Positions 1-14,600 are shown, counted from the first letter of the stretch. The stretch is 64,000 bases of DNA from Antedon bifida (GCA_963402885.1 OY727093.1:28581409-28645408); one strand, 5' to 3'. Program-made: numbers and translations. Notes: a model not told the origin generated them from the letters alone.

Positions 1-390
1 AACAATACAAATTTGACAAAAATATCTTATTTTTCATGGCTAATTTAGTACTAGACCGATTGTAACCATGTTAAAGGGCCAACTGAGACAAGTTTACTAG
101 GTTGGTCCTCATTTTTTTTGTTGAATTTAAACGTAAAACTTCTTTGCCTCTAGGGCACCTTTATTGAGGTGCCGCTGTAAAATGAACATGGGGCAATAAA
201 TGTTGCAGTTCAGTTTCATTTCAGACAACATTACACTATATATACATTTATACTTATAAATAATAATAAAACATTAGATTGTGTATGGAGATTACAATAA
301 GCCATAATGGCTTTCTGAACCTGAATAAAACAAACAACAAATAGGGTGATGACTGAAATAAGCAAGTAGAAAAACATGTTATAACACTAC

Positions 391-446
391 GACCTTTATT
401 CAGGGGACACTTTGTCGTGGTGCCCCTTAATAGTGGTCCTACTGTA
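391..446. repeat. Family C fragment
   Basis: Reads ttcaggggacactttg...tgccccttaatagtggtcctactgta, matching the right end of the family C repeats at 13274 and 20408. Confidence 0.55.
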
Positions 447-2054
447 ATTTTGGACTAGTAAATTGATACAGCCATTAAACGTGGAGGCCTGTATACTATA
501 CCTTATCTAAATCCAGATTGCCAAATCCGTCACAGCAAGACCAAGTTTTCTTCCTGTAATCAGTCTGTTGCATTGAATACTGAAATAAAATGAGAATTTA
601 AAATTCTGCCAACCAGCTAGTCAAACAAATCGGTATTTAACTTTGTATATGAATACTGTGAGAAAATGTATTACTTAAAGTCTGGAAATGTTCATACTAT
701 ACTAGTTTATGTCAATGTCATAATTTCTTTGGTTAAAAAATGTAATCAATAATTGTGGTTGCATGAACATGGTATGAACCTTAGATAAACTGCTCACTAG
801 GTACATATTAATCACTGTTTGGTTGCAAAATTTGCACCAAGGAGATTCATATAAAAGATAAGCCTACTTGTTTAGTGCATAGTAACTGTTTAGCGTCGGA
901 TTTTTGCCCCACCTTTGTTTTTTTTAAAACAAATATTTTATGACGAAATGCGCCCGACAATGACAAAGAAAAAAATCACTTCAGATCATGCACAGTTATC
1001 GTTACCGGTGTTTTCAAAGATCATTTGCGTGTAATAAGGTATTAACCAAGGTAATTTAATGTTTGATGAGCCTGGTTAAAACTCATCCTAGGGCATTTTG
1101 GTTGGAAATTATAAATGAAATCCCTTTTTAAATAAGGGGTGATGCTGACGTTTTTTTTATATGGATGCCAGCCAAAAACATTTTTATTTATTTGTATGGT
1201 TTATATTCATAAAGCAACACACACTTTTTACAAAGCTCACGCATCTTTGTCGGGACCTGTAAACAAAAAAATAAAATATTCATTTTGACCAAAATATTTA
1301 GACGGTAAAATAACTTTAAATCTATACAAACGGCATGTATTTAACCCATTGGGCGCGATTGATACCCTTTTCACTATACAGACAGTATACAGTTATTTCA
1401 GGCTATTTGCCGCGCCGAAATGATCTTGTGAAATGATTTTGTCCTTTTTGGAGTTTCATGAATTTGGTCGTTCCGTAACCGGCGGCCGAAATGATTGGCG
1501 GCCGAAATGCACTGTGACCAGGGCCTCTCCCCTGCTTTACCTTTAATATCTTACTAGCCTACCTACCAGCTGGCCTAACCAGCAGGGGGATAGCCTAGTC
1601 TAGCTACTATTAATTAGTAATTATAGGTTATGTACCTAAATAATTAAATGCTACATTTAATACATATTATACGTACAACTTAAACAAATACAATTCACTC
1701 TATTGTTATTAAAACAATGTTTTTGTTTTACAAAACATACCCTACACTTTCTTCTTTTCTGTCAGTGATGAAGCCCGCCCTCTCTTACTCTTATACTTCT
1801 TCGTATACAGCATCGCCCACAGAACTGTTATTGATCCTGCGAAGAAGTGTATATATGCAACGGTCAAAGGTTGAAAGGTTGTTGCTACGCGAATGGAAAC
1901 TTTTGATTTTTGTAAATAGAGAGGTAAACAAAGTTGGAAATGACTGAGTGTTTTGTCTAAACTATATTAAGGTTTATTAACAAAAGCTATAGCTTAGTTG
2001 TTCGTGTGTACAGTCATATGGTTTATTTATTAATCAGAATGTTATTAACGGATT

Positions 2055-2325
2055 TCTAGGCCTAGCCTAGTCTAGGTAGGGTAGGCTAGCCAGGCCTTTA
2101 AAGTTTACAGTAAGGAAGGGCCTACTACTAGGCTACCTTCCTACTCTAGGCCTAGTCCTACCTACCTAGACTAGGCCTAGAGCCTCTAAGCCGGATTGCC
2201 CCTACCTATCCTAGGCCTAGGTCTACCTAGTCTAGCTTTATGTTAAGGCTACTACTAGCTAGAGAGAGGCCTACAGTACTAGCTAGGCTACTACTAGGCC
2301 TAGTGTAGGCCTAGCCTAGTCATAC
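2055..2325. repeat. CTAG/GGCC-rich low-complexity tract
   Basis: Dense overlapping copies of ctaggcctag, cctagtctagg and related words; a weaker outlier lies at 1550-1605. No fixed period. Internally self-complementary. Confidence 0.75.
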
Positions 2326-2578
2326 AATAAATGTTTAACTTTTAAGTAAATCCCTGACCCCATGCTGCTGCTAATTAAAATTCAACACCATACATAGCCT
2401 ACTGGCTGGATAATGTGGTGCAGCAATGGACCTAGCGAAAGAGTAGTGGGTTCAATCTGAGTACAATAATGGCTAGGCTGTCACTCACAATTTCTTTCTT
2501 AATCTTAGTAATATCACAGAAATATTATGTGTACTTAATTACACTTTCAGTTGTTTTGTATTTTATTTTGTTTTTTAG

Positions 2579-2649
2579 ATTAAATAGAAGGAAAATGACA
2601 AGCAAACTGTCTTTCAAATCATCAAAGAAGGATCGGCCACGTTCCACAG
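2579..2649 (+). CDS. MYCBPAP: MYCBPAP candidate N-terminal exon 1a
   Basis: A T-rich acceptor (ttttttag) precedes 2579. ATG at 2595 opens a Ser/Lys-rich peptide starting MTSKLSFKSSKKDRPRST, and the exon ends in phase 1 at a GTAAGG donor. It joins the 7376 exon in frame. The acceptor implies an untranslated exon further upstream, which I could not define. Confidence 0.6.
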
Positions 2650-5600
2650 GTAAGGAATTGCAGGGAGGAACCAGAGAGGTACAGTGATGCACTTGGGGTG
2701 CATTCAATAGGGTAAACAATTGGTATTGACAGTTCAAGGGCCTTTAGTAAAATTCTGACCCTTAAAGTCAACCGGCCTAACATTATTGCGCAAGATACTA
2801 CTTGTGACGTCACACATTGCACTCCTTACCTCTCAATAATAGATAGAGGCCTCTGTTGACCTAAACAAAACCACCTCCCGTTTTTTAAACTTCAGTTGGC
2901 ATGTACAGTATATTGTTATTGTACTTTTACAAACAGTTTTTCTTTTGATGTTATCAATCTGAAAAGATTAAAGGTTTAACAAAATAGTGTGATTTGCACT
3001 ATCACACTTTTGGCTGAAAACATAAAGAAGGGCTTTGTAGTACTGTCACTGCCAATTGACAAAAACTACTTTTGACAAATCAAAGACTACGATATTTTAT
3101 TTCAACATTATTTTGTCACTATAGTAACATAATAGCTTGCTAAATTCATAGGTATATAATAAGCCTTTTTCACAACAAAACACTTTTAATTTGATGAGAA
3201 TATATATACAAAAGGCTAACAAAACATGACCTTCCTTTTGCCCTATTTACACAATCCTTTACAATTTCACTTTTCAAATCATCTTCAACTGAAATTTGTT
3301 TAGATGAGGTCAGCACACCTAAACAGACAAGCAAACTTCCTAACAAAAGCATTCAGCAACAGGTGTTTGGTTGCAAAGCATCGCTAAATGTTGTCTTTCC
3401 TTATATTTGAAAAATCTAATGTGGTAGTTGGTTAGTATTTGGGACAAAATCTAACAATATGAATTCTACTGAAAGCAGTCTCTTAAGTTTGAGGGCTAAC
3501 AAAACCCGTCGCAGAAGTTCTTCAGTTAAGGGACTTGGTAAGAATTTATTCTGATAGTTTGGAATTGTTTTTCTGCGGAATGTCTTTATTATTACTGAAA
3601 TATTTTGGACATTGCTGTTTTGTTTATTTTATTATTGTTGTAATTGAAATATATAATATAGTGTGTTTCTTTTTTGTGTAATTTTCATGAGACCCACATT
3701 TTTTGACAAAGCCTAATATTCATTTAGGAATAGTAACTTAAAGGCCAGGTGCGGGCAAAAAATTTCTATTGATCATACATTCCAATAATTATCGATCTGT
3801 AGTTTCCCCTATGTTTCATAATTTTTGGAATTTTATTTGTGTTACATTATCAGTGGGGGGATAGTCCAAATTACACAGTAAAATCTTTATTCTTTTGTAC
3901 ACAAATTGTGTAAATAGAGAGGCATTTTAAAAAGCTATGAAAAATAAACGGTTTGGTAAAAAATGTTATGAGATGACTAAATATAGGTAATATAACTTGA
4001 ATTTTTTATTTTTGGTATTTTTATTCAACTTCAGATTTTTATTTTCATGCTATAGCAAAAATTATCCACCGTATATCCACCATCTTTTTTCACCTTCTAG
4101 GGAGTCACCAGACATGTTATTGCATTAGGTTAAACTACCTAACTACTGAAAAAAAGTCTTCCTGGTTTTTATGGCAGAATTTTGCCAAATTTTGTATTTT
4201 ACCATATTAAGGGAAATTCATGTTTTTTCGTCTTGATTTCTGTTACAAATATTTGATTTATGTACAATTAACCAGATATTATATTTAAAATTCATGCCTG
4301 TACCTGAGCTTTAAGTTATTAGTGATAAGGACAGTTGTATTTCAATATCTTGGAAGAGGTTGTATAAGGCACGTTACTTAGTTTAAACTAAATACTTTAA
4401 ACCTTTTATACACAGCTATAAGCTAATACGGTAATTGTGAGAGTGTTGTCCATCATTTCTTATGTAAAATCTGTCCTGTTTATAAACCAATCTGCTTACA
4501 ATTTATCAATAAATTCATATTAAGGTTGCTCCCTCTTTTCACAGCAGAACAAGTCTAAATTCAATAAGGATAACATTAATAATCTATTGTCTCCCTGAAA
4601 AAAATAATGTTTACAATGTTTTTTGGAATATGCCACTTTGAACAAAATTGGAATCTAAAAAAAAATTTTTTACCTGAAAAAAACTGTAATTTAAAGCAAA
4701 ATATAGCTAAATTGGCTGCCAGTCAAGTTTTTGGTTGAATTTGACCATGTATTATTTTGTCATTTTATATGAGAAAACATTTTTTTTTTACGGAAGGGAT
4801 TAACTTTATTAACTACAAAATAACCTATTCAAAGTCTGATTTAATTAATAATTTTTCATGTTTTGGGGCCAATATATCTTTAAAGATGTATTGTCCCTTG
4901 AAACACAAAAATTGAAAGTCAAAATATTCTAAATTTAAATTGGCCATATCAAAGAAATATTAAAGTTATTCACTTTAAGTCGAAAATTCGAGTCAAAAAC
5001 AACAAGTTTACGTAATTAACAGGTAAATTAATTTTATTACATTTCGTCTGGAAAATCATCGCGATCGAAAGTAAACAAAGATTTCAAACCACGAGTATGC
5101 ATTATGCATGATGCTAATTAGTATTGTTTACAGCTCATCATGGTTGAGAAGGTGTTTTCACACAGATCGCGAAGAAGTTTAATAATTATGCATACTATAG
5201 AGTAGCCAAACAAACGTGTTGCATTATGAGATAATGTTTTGATCGAAAACTTTGACTGGAAGTCAAAGTTATTTTTTGAACAAAAAAACGTCTGTATTTC
5301 AGTTAAATTATATTTTTTTCGACTAACTTTTGGTGAATGTTAATAACTATTATGATACTTCAAAATGACCTACTTTTTTTCGAAATATTTTTTTTTTTTT
5401 TGGAATTAGTCAAAGGAACAATACATCTTTAACAGAAGGCAAACAATAAATAAATACTTAAATAATTTAGGTAAATTGTTATTAAAAATGTAGTTATAAA
5501 TCAACTATTTAAATTAAATTTTATTTTTATGTAGAGCCCGCCCTCAATTTTTGATCACCATAACAAGTGGCTAAATCCAAATTTACATTGCAATAGAGTG

Positions 5601-8600
5601 GAACAGGTTGAATAAATACTTTCAATATATTAATGTTGCTGTTTCTTAGTTACCACATTATCAGAAAACAGACTTGTACACAGTTTAGTTAGGTAAACAC
5701 AAATCAATGAATAATAACCACCGACATTAAAGTGCGCTACTGTTGCCGTTGTTCAAACACGTACGTTAAGTAGTTGATACAGATAAAAACCATCTTCGCT
5801 GAAAGGTATTACTAACAACGTTACAAAATTGTCTGGTACATAATTACCTTCCGTGATATTTATATATTGGTGATTTACACTACAGCAGTTTTTTTGTTGT
5901 CAATTTTGAGAATTTGTTTTATGTACGACATGGACTTGAAGTATACAATAATAGATAGGACCGCGCAGTCGAGATTGTCGACAACTCGCAGTAATAATAG
6001 TAGCAGTGCTTCAAGTGTAAAAACTAGAGCCCGATCGGGATCTACTAACACTTCAAAACATTCTAACCGTAAGTCAAGCCTATTAAAAGTTGTTTTATTT
6101 TCAATTTTGGATAAGTTTAGTTCAGCCGTATTGTGTTTCCTTGGTATTTTATTTTACTGTAGATTTCTCATAGAATTTATCTTATTTTACAGTATGTAAT
6201 TAGTTTTGATTCAAGTTAATAATAATCCTGTTCAATGACTTACTCAACAAAAGAAATATACTTTTTGTTGTTCTGTAAAGAAATCATATAGTGATTAGTG
6301 ATTACATCTGTTTGTAATAATTAAATTAAGAGACATTGATACTGATAATATTTCTATGTGTAAGCCCTGTCTACACTATCAAACTAGTTTGACAACAAAA
6401 GTGTGAAGTGCCCAAATATGGTAGTGATATGCCCAAATATGTTACTGATATAACATCATCATGTCCATATATTGGCACATCACATTTTGTTCAATTCAAT
6501 TCTAACAAAAAATCCTTTCCAGATTCAATCAAATTGAAACCTATTGACTGTGTAGATTATTGTTCTTTTAATAATTGAATTTTAACTAGAATAACAATGC
6601 GCTTGATTTTAATATGTAGCCATAGACTCTGGAATACAATTTAATAAATGGCTTTACTCTAATATCAGTCAATTATTTGTAGTTGAAGATCAAACAATAC
6701 ACACACTCTTGAACGCTGATCGATCAATAGTCTCAGATTAAATTGCAAATAAGACTCGAATCAACATTTAGAAAAAAGTAGTATCTCATGCCCTTTAACT
6801 CTCATCTTGTTTAAATATTAACATAGGTAGAATACAGTATGTTCTTTTGAATTTCAAGTGGTCTAATGTTAGATAAATATATTAAAAATACAGTACTAGA
6901 CTGTTGAATACTTCATTTAAACTACGGAATTGGTTATCAGCATTGAACAAAAAGTTTGTTTGGTGTGAGCAGTGCTTAACTGGCTATAACTGGATATTGA
7001 ATTTATTCACGTTTTATGGTTGGTGATTTTTTTTTATTGTATACAGTGAGTTAATTCCGAATGGGACTTTTACAAAAGGTTGTGAATATTCGTCCCTACC
7101 AACGTTAAGGATGGTATTGGGACCATTGAACCTGTAAAGCTCTGTCTACACTATCAAACTTTATGTAACAAACAAATGTGATGTGCCCATATATGGACAC
7201 GATGATGTCATATCACTGCCATATCTGGGCATATCACTATCATATTTGGGCACATCATACTTTTTTTGTCAAACTAGTTTGATAGTCTCGACAGAGCTTT
7301 AGAGAGAAACAATGAAAGGTTTTCTTTTTATTTAGAGACTTATTTTTATACTCACTAAAACATCTATTTCTGCAGAAGCTTCCACAGATTTCCTAAGTAT
7401 ACCAAAACACTGGTTTAGGTTAAGTGATAATAAACTTGTCCATATTCTTCAAATTGACACAGATAAGATGAGGCGGGGCAAACGAGATGGCACACCAGAC
7501 AAGATGGTGAGTCCCAACAACTCTCAATCACAGACGGAAGAGGATCAATCTCTGCAAAGCAAGCAAGTCATCAATGGGGAAGACATCCAAGCCCTGGCCA
7601 TTGACCTTTCACACTTACAAAAGGTAGTTGAATCAACAATGTTTTCTGTCATCATGATCAAAAGAAAAGAGAATTGAACTAAAACTAAAAATGTTTTCTT
7701 TTTAAAGGTACGAGCACCTCGTCCACCATCAGGTGATAAAGCCAAAACTGAGGTCACACGAAAGGTTATTGTGAGAAAGATAAAATCCAAGATGGAATTA
7801 GATGCTCTGAAAACAAAAACAATAACTGTAGCGAAGCCTGCACCGCCAGGTGTACCTCTAATGGTAGATGACTACTCAGGTAACCCTCTAACTTACTTTT
7901 AAAAAAAAAACCTCTAACTAACTGAAAAATCATTGAATCTTACACATCACACTGTACTAATATTACCTTTACACTACTTACAGGCTTGACCTCTTTTCAA
8001 TCAAAAAGTACTAGGTGACAGCTAAAAGTTAAAAGAAAGATAAAGACACCACATCAGTTTTTAAATCAAGCCGATATTTGTGAATACTTATAATTATTGT
8101 AATTCTAGGTTGCAGTGGGCCTCGATTTGATGTCAATGGTCAGATCATACCGCACAGCATTCTTGGAACTATAGACGACTTCAAATACGAAGCAATGATT
8201 CGAGGGCATATGACGGTAAAAGAGAATTATTTTGTTTTTTGTTACACCTAAAAAATCAGATATGATTTGAACCCAAGACATTGGGATGGAACTGGAAAGC
8301 ATATGTGTACGTCATATATATGTCAGTCTTTGTATGATTTGTTTTTATTTTAAAAAGTACCAGTAAAAGTAATAAAATTGTATTTATTTTAGTCACCACA
8401 TAATTTAGAACCACCAGACCGCCCTCAAACTCCTAAAGTTAAATTTGAAAAACCTGAGAAGCAGGTGACACCAAGAGACGCTTTTCTGAACGAGAACAAC
8501 GCCCTCAGGAATTGGCAGATGAAAATGTTGGAACGGAAAAAGACACAGGGATACATATCTAGTATGTTACACTTTTATATTTTTAAGCCTTGATCATTAT

Positions 8601-11600
8601 CTATTGGATATCTATGCATAATTATATACAACTTCAATAGAGTATGGTATGGTATATGTGACAAAAAAAATCTGATGTGCCCATATGGACATGATGATGT
8701 CATACCAATACCATATTTGGGCACATCACACTTTTTTGTCAAAATAGTTTAATTGTATAAAGAGCTTTAAAAATTTCATAAATATTATATTTATCTATTT
8801 GATGAATACCAACAGAACAAACATGAATCTTACTATAATTTAACTTTTTACAGAACTGCTTTTGAAGCCAGCAGACACATTAGTGATGAACCAGGCCAAG
8901 GAATACCGTGAAACACAAGAGGAACGGTACAGACTTGATAGAGCTATCCCTGCTGTGCAATATGGCAAAGGATGTAAGTGTACATCTATCTGTATTATAT
9001 TCTTAGAAGGATTATTTCATTCGGGAAATTACCTCATGTGCGTACGTTGATTAAATATGTATAACATGAGTTATTGAAAACATGTTATGTAATTATAAAT
9101 ATATTAACTTTGCAGATCGAGTTGGAAGTGAATTCTGGAAACAACAGGAAAGAGTAGGAGATGAGCTCTCAGGAATACAGTAAGTAGAAATACATTATCT
9201 GAATTAAATAAACAGTTAATAAAACAACATGAAACACCACTGGTTTAATGGTAGAGAATCATGTCTCAGTTGTGGTCAATCTTATTAAATTTAAAGAAAA
9301 ATACACCAATTTTTGTTTTACCTTTTTACCTTATAATTGTGCTTGATTTGCAGTATGACCTTAACCCAGACAGAGCGTGGGTATCCACCGCCAGTAGAAC
9401 ATATTGGACATCCAGATGTTATCAAACAAGAGATAGGTAAGTTTGTGATGTGTGATGTGCCCAAATATGGTAGTGATGTACACAAATATGGTAGTGATAT
9501 AACCAAATATGGTAGTGATATGATATCATCATGTCCATATATGGGCACATCACATTTTTTTGTCACATGAAGTTTCATAGTGTAGACAGAGCTTTAAATT
9601 TGAAATTGCACTACAGATTTGGTGTGTTCACATTATTTTTGTAGAATTTAAAAGTTAAAATTTTTAATTTGTTTCAATTTATTTTTCACACCAAGGTGTT
9701 CAACTTGAGGGCGTTCGCTCATCTACACCCGTTAACTACCCATGGAAGAAATCAAGCTACTTTAAAGACTGGAAGAATACGCTAAGAGATGTTGATATTG
9801 ATCTTGACGAGTTCAAACCGGTAGGTCACAGGTCAAAATAATTGTAATACTATAACATATGATAAACTGTGACGGTGACAGAATTGGTGATGATGCATTC
9901 AATAAAAAGTTACTTACATTTATTTGATAGGATTTGGCAAATTTACAAGTAATTGGTCGGAATCACTCTACATTGATGGCAGAAAACGAATATCGAGAAT
10001 CACTTCAAGAGAGCTCCCTTCCAGAAGATATACCTGAAAATGAAGAAAATATGTGAGTGTTTTGATTTTAAAGCTCTGTCTACACTATCACATTAGTTTG
10101 ACTAAAAAAATGTGATGTGCCCATATATGGACATGATGATGTCATATAACCACCATATTTAAGCATATCACTACCATATTTAGGCACATCTCACTTTTTT
10201 TGTCAAACTAGTTTGATAGTTTAGACAGAGCTTTAGGCTTTATATACATACTTTTGACCACTAATCGTATGAAAAATTCTTTTCAATGTAATTTAAAATG
10301 TATACTTTTTCTTACTAGTGACCCTTTGGCCGGGCAACCAGATATTGAACAACCATTTATTGGACCATCTCTACAGTTCAATGACTTCACGGCACGCTGG
10401 GGTGGTGACAGCCATAGCATGAAGGGAAAGCTTGCCAACTCAGCAAGGGTGACATTTGAAGCATTTGCAGGTGTTCGCAATACCTCACACCTGTATCTTG
10501 TAAATGATGGTACTACCACGATCTATTATAATTGGAAGGTATATATTGTTTTTGGTTTTTTTAAGCTTAGAAAATTTTCATTTACTAAGTAACAAATTCA
10601 GAGATTTAAGTCAAAACATTATTTTACAACCTCTGTAGTAAGACGTTCAGGCCTAGTTATTTAGTTGGAGTGGAGTTGTGGCTTGGTGGTTATGATGCTT
10701 GGCTACCAATCCAAGGGTCCTGGGTTTGCCTAAAATGAGAATAAAAAAAAAATAAGTTGGTTTCATGGGCTAATTATCACTAACTTTGGTGGGTAGGAGG
10801 ATAAATAAAGTATGAACAGGCCCATAGATTAAAAGTACTGAAATCTCCCACAATTCCCTTTTACCATGATCATGTGATAGCACAGTACCAAATAACTAAC
10901 TGACAAGTATTATTTTCTTTCTAGAAAATTCCAAAAATAAATCCATTCGAAGGTTGTGCAACACCGAAAACACAGCGGTTCTACTTCAACACCAGTAGTG
11001 GCGTGCTTCTGCCCGGAGACAGCCTTAAATTTCCATTTGTCTTCAAGTCACCAAACTCTGGCATTTTCACTGAGAAATGGCATCTGGAGACCAAACCTGT
11101 AGTCTGCAATGGTGCTGATCTGGAAGTGGTACTCCGAGGAGTTGCTCTAAAGGAGGATAAAAACAAGAAAGCTAGAAATGAACTTGAGGTAGGCACGTTT
11201 TCCTGAAGTCTTAAGCACTGTCTACACTATCAAACTAGTTTGACAAAAAAAGTGTGATGTGCCCAAATATGGTAGTGATATGCTCAAATATGGTAGTGAT
11301 ATGCCCAAATATGTTAGAATACAATTTGAATTTTGTTTGATGATGACTTGCATGGCACTTTTGTGGTCTAAAGCTCTGTCTACACTATCAAACTTAATAT
11401 AATAAAAAGTGTGATGTGCCCATATTTGGTAGTGATATGACATCATCATGTCCACATTTTTTTCTGTCACATAAAGTTTGATAGTGTAGACAGAACTTTA
11501 GGCAGAGAATTTTTGAATTACATGACGACCTGTACAAAAACTACATAGGTACACTTTGGCCCATAGCATTTAATTTCTAAATCGAATTACTTAATCTTGA

Positions 11601-14600
11601 AATCTACTTTTTAAATATATTGTTATGTGAACAGACGGAGCTACTACACAAGCAAGCCGTGGCAAATATTCGCATGATTGTTGACGAACTTGTAGCAGGT
11701 GTTCGCACCCCTGACAGAGCACGGTCTCCGGTGGATGCTTACATTACTGATGAAGAAGTGTTTGAAAGACAAAACCCAGGGGTATGCACATGTGAATACA
11801 GTTTATGTATCATGTTTAGTTTTGTATTGGTTTTGAATAGGCTAATTTGATATGAAAGGCATTTAACCATAGAAAGGAGACCAAAATAGAGAAATGAAAC
11901 CAATGGTTAGAAAAAAAGTAGTGAACCAGATCTCTCAAATTGGAAAGATAGTTTTTGTTGTTACTTGTTACATATATAAAGGCCTATATTACTATATTAT
12001 GCCCTGCACAGTTGAATGAGATAGTTTAATAAAAAAATATTATTGTATTTACATTAAACACATACATGATTACTCGACCAACAAACCTTTAATTCCTTAT
12101 AACCACTTGTATAAAAATCTGTTTTCTGTAGATGCATTTCTCAAATGATGTCATCAACCAGTTAAAAGAAGTGTACATGGAACAGTTTCCTGAGGAAGAA
12201 AAAGAGGGAGTGAGTTGGGATCTTTCAGTGTCCAATATGAAGAAGGAATTAATGGCTTTAGAAGATGAAGATCTCAGAGAAGAACTACTAAATAAGATGA
12301 ACATGGCTGTTTCTTCTTTGTACTTTCCTCCCTTTACTCCAGCACAATCAAAGATGTACACAGTAGGGTGAGTGCTAATTATAGACTGTTAGTGTTACGG
12401 TACGGTAATAATACTAATTAGTTTATATTTTAATGTATAACTATTATATAATCTTATTTGCAGATATAATGTGCTCAGTGAGGTAATGGATAAAATGGTG
12501 ACTCATGCAATGATCCTTAGGAATATGTTAGGCATGCCAGAGAAAGAAGAAACCATGCCAGAGACAGACCAGAGTAAGTATTAGTAATACCCCTTTGACA
12601 ATGACATCGCCTATTAGTTACCGTGATTAAATAAAGTTTTTATTATATATATTAAAAAAAAGTTTACATACATCAGAGTGTCAACACAGTGCCCCGGCGT
12701 ATGTAAACTCTGGAGTCTTGCTATATGATGTGAAAGGGATATAAAAGAAGTGGAAGAAATATCAATATACAAACGAACGATAATTAATAGAAAATGTATT
12801 AATAAACATTTTCAGAGGACAAGAGCAATTATGGTTCAACACTACAGACAACCCATATTCTGGGGACATCCCTGTTAAGGTGACACTTTTTTGGTGTCCC
12901 ATTAAAGATGTATTGTCCCCAAAAACATGAAAAATGAAGATTAATTAAATCAAACATTGAATAGATTATTTTGTAGTTTTAATAAAGTTAATTCCTTCCG
13001 CAAAAAAAAACCCCAAAACAAATGTTTTCTCATATAAAATGACAAAATAAATTGTCAAATTCAACCAAAAACCTATTGGCTGGCAGTCAATTTGGCTATA
13101 TTTTGCTTTAAATTACAGTTTTTTTCAGGTAAATACATTTTTTTTATTCAAATTTTGTTCAAAGTTGGTAACTATTATGTGAAATTAAAATGGCATATTC
13201 AACAACAAAAATTTAAAAAAAAAATTTTTCAGGGGGACAATATATCTTTAAACATTATTGAAAACAAGTTATATAGTAGAACTCCTCCTTCGGGACACCC
13301 CTATTCAGGGAACAAGGGCAATGGTACACACTATTCAGAAGACATCCCTATTAAGGTGACACTTTACTGAAGGTGTCCCCTTAATCGAGGTTCTGTATAA
13401 ATTAATGTATATAATTACATCCCTACTACTTTTTCTTCCCAATTCCACACCCAATAAGTGAGGTGTAGTTGCTGAACCACTTGTTTCAAAACCCTAGTTC
13501 CACCTCACTTTCCTTCTTACGTTTCATTAATACATTTTGATTATAATCCAATAATATCATTACAAGATAATTATGTGTGCCAAAACATACTAATTGATTA
13601 TTCTCTCATGTTTCAGTTCTTGCAGCAAACGAGAATCTACGTGGCTTAGGTAAGTAAGATAAACCAGCGTTATGTTATCATGTTCCTATCGTTACAAATA
13701 CATTTGACACTTGATATCTAGTATGTCGGAACTATCGGTCGACAAATAGTCTAGCGCATTAAAGTAAGTGTTCAAAAAAGTATTCAAAAACATTAATAAT
13801 TTTAATTAACTTTGATAAATGGTATTGTATTCATTAAACATGTGTGCGTTAAATTTAAGGAATACGTTCATTTGCATAAATTAAAAATAAAAAAAGTGGA
13901 AAGTCAGTATTTAATAAATTATTGAATAATTGTTAGTTTGTTAGGGTGAATTTCGAGCCGCGACTTCTACAAGCAGATCAATAAAATGTATACATTACAC
14001 GCTATGGTGCTTCACTGCACAAACTGACATGAAGTGTTACTTTCATTTTGATTATGTAAAAATGTTATTTTATATAAATGAAAGCACATGAACAATGTAT
14101 GCAGTGCTGTGCTGTTTGCCAAGTCTTAAATAATGTTATGATGTTTATTTCATTTGCACATTTTATTTTCACAATTTTAAAAATCACCATTAAACCTACC
14201 AACAATGGCGCTACACATTGCTACGCACAGTGAAGGATAAGAGTAAGTTACGAGGATACAAATGATTATATTCTAGTTCATGCCTTGCAAACATCTAGCT
14301 ATCATTCTAACTCATGAGTTTTGCCATCATTAGTATAAATATACCATTCTCTCTAATTAAAGACTTACCTTTAGCATTTCCAGTGCGAACAAGGCTTTAG
14401 TGACTTTTGTTTGTTTTAACTTAAAGCTCAAATCAGTTTGACAAAAAGTGTGATGTGTCAAAATATGGTAGTGATATGACATCATCATGTCCATATATGG
14501 GCATATAGCATTTTTTTGTCACATAAAGTTTGATAGTGTAGACAGAACTTTAAAGTAAACTGGTTTTGATTGGTATTTTTCTTTTCTTTTTTCAAATTTA

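Larger units (their letters stand above)
1..2578. other. Upstream region without a convincing gene
   Basis: AT-rich sequence. Contains family C-like fragments near 149-180 and 391-446 (gggacac...gtgcccc...cctactgta). A small ORF at 1717-1947 has no recognisable feature. The CTAG-rich tract at 2055-2325 is listed separately. The promoter and 5' untranslated exon of MYCBPAP may lie here, but no start site could be placed. Confidence 0.5.

Noticed and set aside
1717-1947. 76-residue plus-strand ORF upstream of MYCBPAP
   Set aside because: No domain, no clear splice link to the MYCBPAP chain, composition typical of non-coding DNA.
9318-9578. ORFs with repeated YLVISLPYL / PYLGTSH peptides (also at 11222, 24927, 32240)
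   Set aside because: These are translations of the internal tandem units of family A MITEs, not proteins.
10667-10750. Functional tRNA gene
   Set aside because: A and B box-like words are present, but no acceptor stem closes and the B box is degenerate; a SINE remnant fits better.
14231-14242. 12-nt microexon candidate in MYCBPAP intron 16 (VKDK)
   Set aside because: Frame-compatible and flanked by cacag and gtaagt, but there is no pyrimidine tract and chance occurrence in a 4.6-kb intron is likely.
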